Source: Pseudoduganella namucuonensis | GTDB lineage: Bacteria; Pseudomonadota; Gammaproteobacteria; Burkholderiales; Burkholderiaceae_D | DNA: 64,000 bases | Reading direction: 5' to 3' | Assembly (NCBI RefSeq): GCF_900116645.1 | Contig: NZ_FPBO01000020.1 | Coordinates: 62,001-126,000 of the forward strand | Shown: one piece after another, positions 1 to 8,161 of the stretch | How positions within the stretch are numbered: position 1 is the stretch's first letter | How the letters are laid out: every line of letters starts with the position of its first letter | Notes under the pieces: generated by a model | Database searches by the model: none | The model's input: the letters and a program-made list of their open reading frames with translations, nothing else | What the model was told of the DNA's origin: nothing | Position numbers and translations under genes: made by a program

Positions 1-1
1 C

Positions 2-1627
2 ACTTCACTCAGCATTACACACATACTAAACAACCATAGCGCGAAGGTCCTATGCCGAAACGGTTTGCTTGTGCTTATCGTCGATGGTTTCGATGAACTT
101 CTGGGCAGCAGTGGCTATGATAATCCGCTCGGCTCTCTAGAAGGATGGTTCAAGGATTTGCGCGGCCGAGGAGTTATGATCGCCTCTGCCCGCTCTTCTT
201 ACTATATGACCCGGTATCGTCGCTCTCTTAGCGAGACAACGGACCTGAATGTGGAACATACGGTTGCGGATATTCAGCCATGGACACCAGAAGATACAAC
301 AGCATTCCTGCATAGCTATGGCGTTCCTGCAACGGCCCTGACCGACCTCAGTGCACGTGACTGGCGGTTGCTGACTATCCCCTTCTTTGCCAAAGCATTT
401 GCGACCTGGTCTACGACGTCTCGATCCAATGGTGAGGAACCGACTGGAGTCTTCCAGATCGTTGTTGAACAATACCTCTCGCGTGAATCAACGAAAATTG
501 CGGACCAAAATAACGCGCCTATTCTCTCTAAGTTAGAGCTTCAAACTCTGTTCAGTGAGTTCGCTGAGATGATGCACATTGAAGGCAAGAGAGAGCTTGA
601 GCAATCAGATCTGGAACTTTGTGCTAGTGCGGCGCTAGGGTTCAATGACATCGATAAAGAAAGACCCGGATTGCGACGTCGTCTAACCTCGCTGTGCGGC
701 CTATCAGTCGGAGAAATGGTTGCTGGGGACAGCAAATTTGGATTCTCTCACGAAGTAATCTTCGATTGTTTTCTGTCTCTAAGCTTGCAACGGCGTTGTG
801 CGGCAGGAGTCGAAATGACTTACGTCAACAACGTTTTCAGCAAGGCGGCGATTAATACAGCTGTCATTGAGTGGTTTGTCGCAGCCAACGTAAACGTGGC
901 GCAAAGCGTCCTGGACATCCTCCGTCCCGCTGGCGGCACGTCTTCGATCTGGAAGAAAAACGTTGGAGCTCTCTGGACCGCGCTTCTAAATCACAGCGGG
1001 GGCATGCCCCCCACTCTGGCAGCGTCAGAGCTTGAATTCCAAACCGTTGAATTGAGTATGGGCCGAGGGAAGCAACTCACAATGCGCGGTGCCAAAATCG
1101 ATCAACTTAAAATCTCGCGGGATGCCCCCATCATTGATATCAAAGAAACATCCATCAAATACCTAACTGTGGATGAAGCCTCAACGCTTAGCCTGCTTCG
1201 TGGTGTCGCGCCTGAAATGATCCAAAAAATGCAAGCTCCGGGGAGTTATTGTGACACGACCGCGAGCGTCCGCACCGTCTTGGAAGAGGCTGGAGTTATT
1301 GCAAAACAAGCATCTGCTGCGACCCTGGAATGGCTAGATACGGCTAACTACTTTATTGAATCGCTGGTAAGCCGCCCGGATGCACCCATAGTAGTAATGC
1401 ATGACAACCTAGAACCGGACTCGGAACGGTTAGGCTGGGCAACGAGGCTCGGATTGGCGAAATGGACACAATTTCTTAATCGACTCACCCAATGCAAACT
1501 GGCATCGTGGGAACCACTTGTTGCCAAAAAGCAACCAAAGAAGCGACTGGTATTCCATGTGTCTCCTGCTGAAATTTCGCGGCGAAATAGCAGCATTCCT
1601 GGGATAGCCGATTTTTGGAACTCCTAA
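2..1627 (+). CDS. NACHT-like STAND NTPase, 5' end outside window
   Basis: The frame is open to the window edge, so the 541 visible residues are the C-terminal part of a longer protein; a TTG at 65 is not a believable start. The visible part opens with a Walker B block (LVLIVDGFDELL, about residues 23-34). A sensor-like Arg follows in an ASARSSYY segment, then a helical region with FSHEVIFDCFLSLSLQ, the kind of motif seen after NACHT cores. A short strand-rich segment (about residues 350-390) and a C-terminal region I do not recognise complete it. Walker A must lie upstream. STAND NTPases of this kind often act in antiphage defence or signalling; the island setting fits defence, but that is inference. 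Base composition differs from its neighbours, consistent with horizontal transfer. Confidence 0.7.
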   Translation, partial: TSLSITHILNNHSAKVLCRNGLLVLIVDGFDELLGSSGYDNPLGSLEGWFKDLRGRGVMIASARSSYYMTRYRRSLSETTDLNVEHTVADIQPWTPEDTTAFLHSYGVPATALTDLSARDWRLLTIPFFAKAFATWSTTSRSNGEEPTGVFQIVVEQYLSRESTKIADQNNAPILSKLELQTLFSEFAEMMHIEGKRELEQSDLELCASAALGFNDIDKERPGLRRRLTSLCGLSVGEMVAGDSKFGFSHEVIFDCFLSLSLQRRCAAGVEMTYVNNVFSKAAINTAVIEWFVAANVNVAQSVLDILRPAGGTSSIWKKNVGALWTALLNHSGGMPPTLAASELEFQTVELSMGRGKQLTMRGAKIDQLKISRDAPIIDIKETSIKYLTVDEASTLSLLRGVAPEMIQKMQAPGSYCDTTASVRTVLEEAGVIAKQASAATLEWLDTANYFIESLVSRPDAPIVVMHDNLEPDSERLGWATRLGLAKWTQFLNRLTQCKLASWEPLVAKKQPKKRLVFHVSPAEISRRNSSIPGIADFWNS

Positions 1628-1860
1628 CTTGCTGGGGATATCAATCATTAGCTGCAGCCAACAGCTCTTAGCGTGCTGAAGCAAGGAGTCTACGCTCTGC
1701 TGACCAGTCAAGAATCCGGTCAATGTACGGTTCTACGGCCCGCTCTGGTCCTGTTCTGGTCCTCGCAAGGAGCCAATTGACTCGGCGCGCTATTAGCTAT
1801 GTTTGCAGGTGGATGGGCGTTTATACATGCTGAGCGTCAAAGGTAACTACTGCGCCCCAC

Positions 1861-1909
1861 CGGACTTTTAATCCGTTGGTCGCAGATTCGAATCCCGCAC
1901 GGCCCGCCA
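1861..1909 (+). other. Truncated tRNA-Lys 3' end, probable att site
   Basis: The 49 nt run from the anticodon stem through the anticodon TTT to CCA and nearly match the last 49 nt of the intact tRNA-Lys at 24659-24734. Upstream of 1861 the match stops abruptly, so acceptor 5' strand and D arm are missing. The acceptor 3' strand (ACGGCCC, discriminator G) differs from the intact copy (ACGGCCT, A), so the parent was another tRNA-Lys gene. The base equivalent to G53 is A, which breaks the normally invariant G53:C61 pair, as expected for a non-functional remnant. Confidence 0.8.
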
Positions 1910-1924
1910 CGAATTGTCGAGGAA

Positions 1925-1954
1925 GTCCACGAATTTCGGCTCGTGGGCTTTTTT
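1925..1954 (+). terminator. Rho-independent terminator after tRNA remnant
   Basis: An 8-bp stem (GTCCACGA with TCGTGGGC, one G.T pair) is followed by TTTTTT. It lies 15 nt after the CCA of the tRNA fragment and is probably the original terminator of the interrupted tRNA gene. Between here and 2078 I see nothing else. Confidence 0.7.
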
Positions 1955-2077
1955 GTTTCTGGCCCATTTCCGGCCCGTCCCTCCATCCCCACCGTTGTTA
2001 TTATTGGACGGAACTGGGCGCCAAGCATGTCGGCATGGCCAGAATCACGTCCCGGCCTTGATACCCAGCTTGCATCG

Positions 2078-4039
2078 CTAGCGCACGATGCTCACCACCG
2101 AGTTTTCCGTCAACACATACAGCGCGCCCCGCTCATCGATGGTCATGCCACCCAACAGCCCCAGGCTGCCCGGCATCGGCGATGGAATCAAACCAAACTG
2201 GTCGTTGCGGCCGGCGACGATTTGCGCTTGTCCCGATGGGCCGATCATTTGCACCTGCGTCGGCGGCAAATTGGCATTGGCCAGGAACAGATTTCCCTGC
2301 GCATCCACCGCCATCCAGCCATAGTATTTCTGGTCCACCGCCATGGTCGACACGCTGCCGGTGGACGAAAACTTCAGCACGGCATTGTTATTGGTCGACG
2401 CAAACAGATTGCCCTGGCGGTCAGCCACCAGACTCCATGGCTGGCGCGTGCCGTCATCCTTGGGCGCGACATACATCGTCGTCACCACGCCCCCCGGCGT
2501 CACCTTGCGGATGCGGTTTTCAAACCCGTCCGGGAAGCCGTTCGGGTCGCTGTGCTGCGCATAGCAATCCAGCAGGTACAGGTTGCCGCCGCCATCGCGC
2601 GTCACGCCGCAGACCGTGTCAAACCCGGCTTGCACGCCCGTGCCATCGGTTTTGCCCGCCACGCTGGACGAACCGGCCAGCACGCGCATGCCGCCGTTTT
2701 CATCGACCACATACACCACCCGGCCCGCCACGCCAATCAGACTGCCTTGGTGGGCCATGCCGCCGGCGAAATACCGCATGGTGTTCTGGCTCGCATCCTT
2801 CTGGGGCAGTTTCAGCGTCGTGACCATACCGGCACGGGTGACTTTGCGCACCTTGTCGCCCTGCACCAGGTACAGGCTATCCTTGCCGTCGTAGGTCAGG
2901 TCTTGCGCGTCCCGCTGGAAACGCGCTGCCGCGCCCGCGCCATCCACCAGGCCAGGCGAGGGCGTCTTGCCCGCCACCGTGCTGACCATACCGGCGGGCG
3001 TGACTTTGCGCACGACACTGTTGGCCTGGTCGGTGACATACACATTGCCGCTGCCATCGGCGGCAAGGCGGGCATCGCACGCATCCGAATCCGCGAGGCC
3101 AAAGCTGGCGACGCCGCCGGCGCCGTCGACCGCGCCGCGGCGGGTATTGGCCCCTGCCAGCAGCGACACCACGCCGGCCGTATCTTCCTTGTACAACGCG
3201 CATTGCGTGAAGCCATACAGGTTACCGCCACGGTCCGCCGCCACGGCGCTGATGGCCTTCAGCTTGGTATCGACCCGTACGCCTGCCGGCGTCACTTTGC
3301 GTACAAAGGCATCCGGGTCCGCCACCGCAATCACGAGGTTGCCGGCGCCATCGAACGCCAGCCCGCTGACACTGCGGACCACGCCCATCGGCTTGCCATA
3401 CAGTTCGCCATACTGGTCGAACAAGGCATTGCTGGCCGCCACATGGGTGCGCACTTCCCCGGCCGGGGTCACGGTGCGGATGCGATTCAAGTCAGCGACA
3501 TAGACCAGCCCCGCGCCATCAACCGCCAGTGCGGTCGGCATGACAAAGCGGGCCTGGGCGCCAGTGCCATCGCCACTGCCACTCCACCCTTCCGTACTCT
3601 CACTCCCCGCCACCAGCGTTTCCACGCCGTCGGCCCCGATGCGCACGATACGGTTGCCGGCTATGCCATACAAGTTGCCCGACGCATCGGCCGCCAGCGC
3701 GCGGTGGGCTTCACTCCCAGTTCCCCGCCAGCGCGTGCTCACCACCATGGTCCCATCCGCACCGGGCGCAATGCGGCGCACGGTGGCGCCCCAGTTGCCG
3801 GTGACTGCCGAGGCGCTGGCGTAGAGCACGCCATCCGGACCGATGGCCAGCGCCAGCGGATCAAACAGGCGGCCCGTCACGCCATCGGCATTGCCGGAAC
3901 CGCCAGGCATCCCCGCCAGCACAGTCATCCCCTTGGGCGGACCCGGATCCGGCACGGGTGCGGGGCCACCGCCTCCGCCGCCACAGGCCGACAACATCAA
4001 CCCCATTACCACCGCAACCGATACAAGACGCAACCGCAT
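2078..4039 (-). CDS. NHL-repeat beta-propeller lipoprotein
   Basis: This 653-residue protein has a lipoprotein signal (lipobox LSAC, acylated Cys near residue 20), then a Gly/Pro-rich linker and repeated blocks. The repeats follow the pattern VDGAGLVYVAD...IRTVTPAG or DGSGNVYVTDQANSVVRKVTPAG, about 45-60 residues each, which is the NHL propeller signature. NHL propellers bind ligands or proteins. The lipobox places it at an envelope membrane, probably exposed outside. No enzyme motif is visible. It is transcribed in the same direction as the sensor cyclase to its right, with a 209-bp gap, so the two are probably separate units. Exact role unknown. Confidence 0.85.
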   Translation of the reverse strand: MRLRLVSVAVVMGLMLSACGGGGGGPAPVPDPGPPKGMTVLAGMPGGSGNADGVTGRLFDPLALAIGPDGVLYASASAVTGNWGATVRRIAPGADGTMVVSTRWRGTGSEAHRALAADASGNLYGIAGNRIVRIGADGVETLVAGSESTEGWSGSGDGTGAQARFVMPTALAVDGAGLVYVADLNRIRTVTPAGEVRTHVAASNALFDQYGELYGKPMGVVRSVSGLAFDGAGNLVIAVADPDAFVRKVTPAGVRVDTKLKAISAVAADRGGNLYGFTQCALYKEDTAGVVSLLAGANTRRGAVDGAGGVASFGLADSDACDARLAADGSGNVYVTDQANSVVRKVTPAGMVSTVAGKTPSPGLVDGAGAAARFQRDAQDLTYDGKDSLYLVQGDKVRKVTRAGMVTTLKLPQKDASQNTMRYFAGGMAHQGSLIGVAGRVVYVVDENGGMRVLAGSSSVAGKTDGTGVQAGFDTVCGVTRDGGGNLYLLDCYAQHSDPNGFPDGFENRIRKVTPGGVVTTMYVAPKDDGTRQPWSLVADRQGNLFASTNNNAVLKFSSTGSVSTMAVDQKYYGWMAVDAQGNLFLANANLPPTQVQMIGPSGQAQIVAGRNDQFGLIPSPMPGSLGLLGGMTIDERGALYVLTENSVVSIVR

Positions 4040-4248
4040 AATTTCACTCGGGAGTTACCAATTTAATAATTATACATTTCTGAATATACGCCGGCATAGT
4101 CGTATCGCCATACCGTAAGTATTGCGCGTGGATGGCACCTACCCTGAACTGACGTCGTATCCGCGCGTCGTCATCAATGTGCAGGGCGGCGAAAAACATG
4201 GACTGGCCGAGGCGCCTGTGGCAGCTCAAATCGCCCGCCGACATGGCG

Positions 4249-7200
4249 TCAGGAGCGCTGAATGATAGTCCCGCCATTCCCTTCCCATTCCGCCAAAGGC
4301 TGCCGCATCAAATGCCGCAGGCCTTCCACATCCTGGGTCTCCACCGCCGTCACCCCATACCACCCGTTGCGCCCGCTGTTCTTCACCAAATACAAGGCGG
4401 CATCGGCAAGCTCTCCCACGGCCTGCCAGTCCAGCAGGCGCGGGAATTTGCAGGCGAGCGGGAAACAGGCATAACCGATCGAACAGGTTTTCGGCAACGC
4501 GCCGCCATCCGGCAGCGTGAACGGCTCGTCGGCGATCGCCGCGCGCGTGCGTTCGGCCAATTCCGCCGCGCGTTCACGCCGCGTGCCGCGCGCGACCACC
4601 AGGAATTCCTCGCCGCCCCAACGAATCACATAATCGCTCTCGCGGAAGATGGCCTGCAGCCGGTACCGCATCTGGCACAACACCGCGTCGCCCGCCGCAT
4701 GCCCATGCTGGTCATTCACGTGCTTGAAATGATCGATATCGATCAGGAAGAAAATCAGGTCGGCATCGTCGGCGGGCGCCCCTGCGCGGCGCAGGCGGTC
4801 TTCATGGCGGCGCACGCACAGCGCGACGTCCGCATCGATGTGTTCGGAAAGAAAGCGCCGGTTGTGCAAACCGGTCAGCGGGTCGGTCAGGCTGGCCAAT
4901 TCCAGCGCCTGCGACTTCACCGCCAGCGCGGCCGAGACCTCCTGCAACTCCGCGGTCCGCTCGGCGACGCGCAACTCCAGTTCCTCCTTCCTGCGGCGCA
5001 GGCGCAGCGTACGCCACTGCACCACGCCCATCACGGCAGTGCCGGCCAGCGCCAGCATGCCCAGCCTGGCCCACCATGTTTCCCACCAGGCCGGCAAACT
5101 GGTCACCGCGAGCGACGCCACCGCATCGCTCCACGCGCCATCGCGGTTACTGCCCTGCACCTGCAAGACGTATTCGCCGGGCGGCAAATTGTCGTAGCTG
5201 GCCACGCGCAGGTTCGCGCCCGTCTCGCGCCAGCCGGAATCATACCCCTGCAGCCGGTAGCGATAGCGGTTGCGTTCGGGGAAACTGTAGTCGAGCGCGG
5301 AAAACTCGGCGCGGAACGAGCGCCGCGGCGGAGCGATGGTAATCTTGCCGGCTGCCGGGAGGTCCACCGGCCGCGCGCCAACCGACAGGGCGGTCAGCAC
5401 CACCGGCGGGCGATACAACCAGGCCGCGTATTTGTCCGGCTCCACCTGCAGCAGGCCGGCCGTGCCACCGAACAGCATGCGACCGTCGCGCAATTGCGTA
5501 TAGGAGCGGAACCAGCCAGTCCCGATATCGACGCCGTCGGCAACGCTCAGTTCATCATAACGCCGCGCGGCCGGGTCGTGCACGCCCCGGTGGGTCCATA
5601 TCCTTCCGGCCTGATCGCGCAGCAAATTGGCGCCAATGGCATGCCCGCCCGGCCCTGTCCTGCCGAAGGCCAGCGTGTAGCGCGCCTGGTCGCCATCGAT
5701 CCGGTCGATTCGATAGCGGCCGCCATCGGAGTCGATCCAGAGCCCGGCGGCATCGGCCAGCATGCCTTTCACGGCGTGGTGGCCGTCGGCCGGCGTGGGC
5801 GCCGCCTCCAGTTTGTGCGCCGTGCCGGTGGCGGTGTCGATCCGGAAAATGCCCGCGACATTGCCGGCCCAGACACGTCCCGCGGGATCCTGCGCCAGGG
5901 CGTCGACATTGCCGCGCATCGGGCCACCCCGCGCCAGCATCACCGGCGCGAGCGTGGCCGCGCCCGGGTCCCTGCGCAGCAATCCATTGCCGGTACCGAT
6001 CCATACCACGCCATCGCGGTCGGCCAGCATGCGCCGGATCTTGCCGCCGACGTCGTAACGGCGAACGAAGCGCCTGCCCTCGTCGAATTCATACAGGCCG
6101 TTGTCGGCGCCGATCCAGGCATGGCCGTCGGGCCCCTGCGCCATGGCGGCCACCATCCCGGCGGGCGCACCGCCGCCGCCGGACTGGCCGGGCAGCGCGA
6201 TGTCGCCCGCGCGCCGCAAGCCCTGGTCGAGCACGGATATGCCACGCAAGGCGCGCCCCAGCCAGATTTCGCCATTGCGCATTTCCAGGATGCTGCGGAT
6301 GCCAATGCCATCCCATGGATCGTCCAGCGCCGGCCTATGGACGAAAATGCCCGGCAGCGGCGGCACATAGCGCTGCACACCACCGCCATACATGCCGACA
6401 AACAGCACGCCCGAACGGTCGCGCACGATGCCCTGCACATCCGGCGACGCCAGCGAGCCGGTCCGTCCGGCGACGTGCCGTATCCATTGCCGCGCCGCGC
6501 CGCTGTCGGCGGCCCGGATTTCTATACCGTTGGACCGCCCTATCCACATCTGGTTGCCATCGGCTTCCTCGATGGCGCTGACCGGGCCGCTCGACACGGC
6601 CTCGCCGTCGACCAGCCACGTGGCCTGCCCGGAAGCCGGGTCCACAATCAACAGGCCGCCACTCTGTGTGCCGACCCACAGGCGGCCCCGCCGGTCTTCC
6701 CGCAGCCTGGATACCCCTTGACGGGCCAGCCTTGCCGCGTCCCGGGGATCGCTCAGCACGGGCGCGTAGCGGTCGGCCGCGCGCGGCTTGCGCACCAATC
6801 CGTTCGCGCCGCCCACCCACAGGTCGCCGCGGCTGTCGAGTAGCAAGGCCGCAATATCGTCGTCCGGCAGGCCGTCATGCGCGGCGCGGAAATGCGCAAA
6901 CCTGCCCGTGGCCGGATCGAAGTGATCCAGTCCGGCACCCTGCGTGCCGATCCAGAAGCCGTCGGCGCCATCGGACACGATGGCGCGCACCGAACCGTCG
7001 GCCAGCGAATGCGGGTTCTTCGGATCGTGACGGTAAAACACGGAGCGCCCGGTGCGCGGGTCCAGCGCCACCAGCCCGACGGACACCAGGCCCAGCCAAA
7101 GCCGTCCATCGCGCCCGGCCGCGATCGTCGTGACCGAACTGATCACCTCGGCATCGCCGGCATGCGCCTTCAGTGGAAACCTGACGAAGTGATAGCCATC

Positions 7201-7446
7201 ATAGCGCGCGACGCCGGTTGCCCCGCCCGCCCAGATATAACCCTGGGCATCCTGCGCCACCGCGGAGACCACCCCATCCATAATGCTGTTGTTGGTGAGC
7301 GTCTGAACGAATTGGGGTTCGGCAAGATGCTGAGCGCCGGCGCATGCCAGCGATGCCTGAAAAAACGCGGAGAACAGCAGTGGCCGGAGCCAACGATCGG
7401 CCCAGCCTCGGGTTCCAGTAATGGGCTGCGGTTTTTCAGTCTTCAA
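4249..7446 (-). CDS. Reg_prop / Y_Y_Y sensor diguanylate cyclase
   Basis: This 1065-residue protein has an N-terminal hydrophobic signal or anchor (about 20-40). Many Reg_prop-type propeller repeats follow (about 45-680; motifs such as DRRGRLWVGTQSGGLLIVD), then a Y_Y_Y domain (about 710-780), one membrane helix near 790-810 and a short coiled coil. The cytoplasmic GGDEF domain (about 855-1010) has an intact GGEEF active site near 945 and an RESD inhibitory (I) site five residues before it. The protein should therefore make cyclic-di-GMP in response to a periplasmic ligand and be product-inhibited. The architecture is that of hybrid carbohydrate sensors with GGDEF replacing the kinase. Ligand unknown; the nearby lyase/TonB locus makes a glycan plausible. 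Confidence 0.9.
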   Translation of the reverse strand: MKTEKPQPITGTRGWADRWLRPLLFSAFFQASLACAGAQHLAEPQFVQTLTNNSIMDGVVSAVAQDAQGYIWAGGATGVARYDGYHFVRFPLKAHAGDAEVISSVTTIAAGRDGRLWLGLVSVGLVALDPRTGRSVFYRHDPKNPHSLADGSVRAIVSDGADGFWIGTQGAGLDHFDPATGRFAHFRAAHDGLPDDDIAALLLDSRGDLWVGGANGLVRKPRAADRYAPVLSDPRDAARLARQGVSRLREDRRGRLWVGTQSGGLLIVDPASGQATWLVDGEAVSSGPVSAIEEADGNQMWIGRSNGIEIRAADSGAARQWIRHVAGRTGSLASPDVQGIVRDRSGVLFVGMYGGGVQRYVPPLPGIFVHRPALDDPWDGIGIRSILEMRNGEIWLGRALRGISVLDQGLRRAGDIALPGQSGGGGAPAGMVAAMAQGPDGHAWIGADNGLYEFDEGRRFVRRYDVGGKIRRMLADRDGVVWIGTGNGLLRRDPGAATLAPVMLARGGPMRGNVDALAQDPAGRVWAGNVAGIFRIDTATGTAHKLEAAPTPADGHHAVKGMLADAAGLWIDSDGGRYRIDRIDGDQARYTLAFGRTGPGGHAIGANLLRDQAGRIWTHRGVHDPAARRYDELSVADGVDIGTGWFRSYTQLRDGRMLFGGTAGLLQVEPDKYAAWLYRPPVVLTALSVGARPVDLPAAGKITIAPPRRSFRAEFSALDYSFPERNRYRYRLQGYDSGWRETGANLRVASYDNLPPGEYVLQVQGSNRDGAWSDAVASLAVTSLPAWWETWWARLGMLALAGTAVMGVVQWRTLRLRRRKEELELRVAERTAELQEVSAALAVKSQALELASLTDPLTGLHNRRFLSEHIDADVALCVRRHEDRLRRAGAPADDADLIFFLIDIDHFKHVNDQHGHAAGDAVLCQMRYRLQAIFRESDYVIRWGGEEFLVVARGTRRERAAELAERTRAAIADEPFTLPDGGALPKTCSIGYACFPLACKFPRLLDWQAVGELADAALYLVKNSGRNGWYGVTAVETQDVEGLRHLMRQPLAEWEGNGGTIIQRS

Positions 7447-7554
7447 TTTTCCTCCGCATGGAAGCTATACGCCAGCCATGCACGCGGCGCTGCTTATCTC
7501 ATCTGAAACATTGTATCAGGCGCCGTTCCCCGCTTACCAGAACGCCAGGGCCTT

Positions 7555-7872
7555 TTAATCGCGTGTAGCACCGCTAGCGTTCGCCGCCCCGCCATTTCCC
7601 GACCGGAACCGGTATTCGATCCAGCCGAGGTGTATTCCCGCCCACGACATCCCAAGCGCCAGCGAGATGGCCAGCATCCGATACCAGCCGGCGGGATGGG
7701 ATGGCAGGCCGGCGTTAAGCCAGTCGGTAACGCAGATGGAAAACAGCACGACAGCGAAGTAGCCAATTCCTTCAATGAGCAAGAATTGCCACGGTCCCCG
7801 GTTACGCACGCCGCCGAATTCGCGCAGCCTGCGCTCCTGGTCGAACGCCGAAAAGAACTTTTTGCTAGTCAT
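7555..7872 (-). CDS. Small two-helix membrane protein, unknown
   Basis: This 105-residue protein has a charged N-terminus (KKFFSAFDQERRLREFGG) and two hydrophobic segments, at about 29-48 and 66-83. It ends in a polar Gly/Ala/Asn tail. I recognise no family. It stands alone between the sensor cyclase (108 bp downstream on the same strand) and the divergent lyase gene. The protein has normal composition and a sensible topology, so I take it as real. The 289 bp to its right form a divergent promoter region. Confidence 0.6.
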   Translation of the reverse strand: MTSKKFFSAFDQERRLREFGGVRNRGPWQFLLIEGIGYFAVVLFSICVTDWLNAGLPSHPAGWYRMLAISLALGMSWAGIHLGWIEYRFRSGNGGAANASGATRD

Positions 7873-8050
7873 GCATACTTTCTACGCAACGGACACCTCA
7901 TTCCTCTTTTGACAACAAAAGACCGCGATTTGTTGTGTTTTCTCAACAAACGTATGATTTTATCCACTCACAACCGTGCCTTCACCCCCCTGCCCGCACC
8001 GGCGCTTCATAGCGAGGCGATGGCCAGCTATGCAATAAATACACAATTAT

Positions 8051-8070
8051 AACTGATATCGATATCAGTT
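8051..8070. promoter_or_regulatory. Perfect 20-bp palindrome, probable operator
   Basis: AACTGATATCGATATCAGTT reads identically on both strands and has a central CG, as LacI-family operators often do. It lies about 90 bp upstream of the alginate-lyase-like gene start in a short AT-rich intergenic region. No regulator gene is adjacent, so the cognate factor is unknown. Confidence 0.55.
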
Positions 8071-8161
8071 ATCGATAACAACAATAACTGCTGCTCTGTT
8101 AGCATCAGTGCGCTGTCAGAACACTCACAAAATCAACGCCGCCCTTCATGGAGACCTCCGA

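Larger units (their letters stand above)
1..1909. mobile_element. Right end of a genomic island inserted in tRNA-Lys (inferred)
   Basis: This stretch is AT-richer than the rest of the window. It ends at a 3' fragment of a tRNA-Lys (1861-1909) followed by a rho-independent terminator. An element that integrates into a tRNA 3' end leaves the intact tRNA at one end and a copy of the 3' core, with the host terminator, at the other; this is the second kind of end. The island therefore lies to the left, with its intact tRNA and probably its integrase outside the window. The only visible cargo is a NACHT-like NTPase gene. The 1628-1860 gap has no convincing gene. Confidence 0.6.

Noticed and set aside
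1943..4066. A 707-codon plus-strand frame across the NHL lipoprotein gene
   Set aside because: Its His/Arg-rich translation has no domain. The minus strand gives a lipobox and regular NHL repeats.
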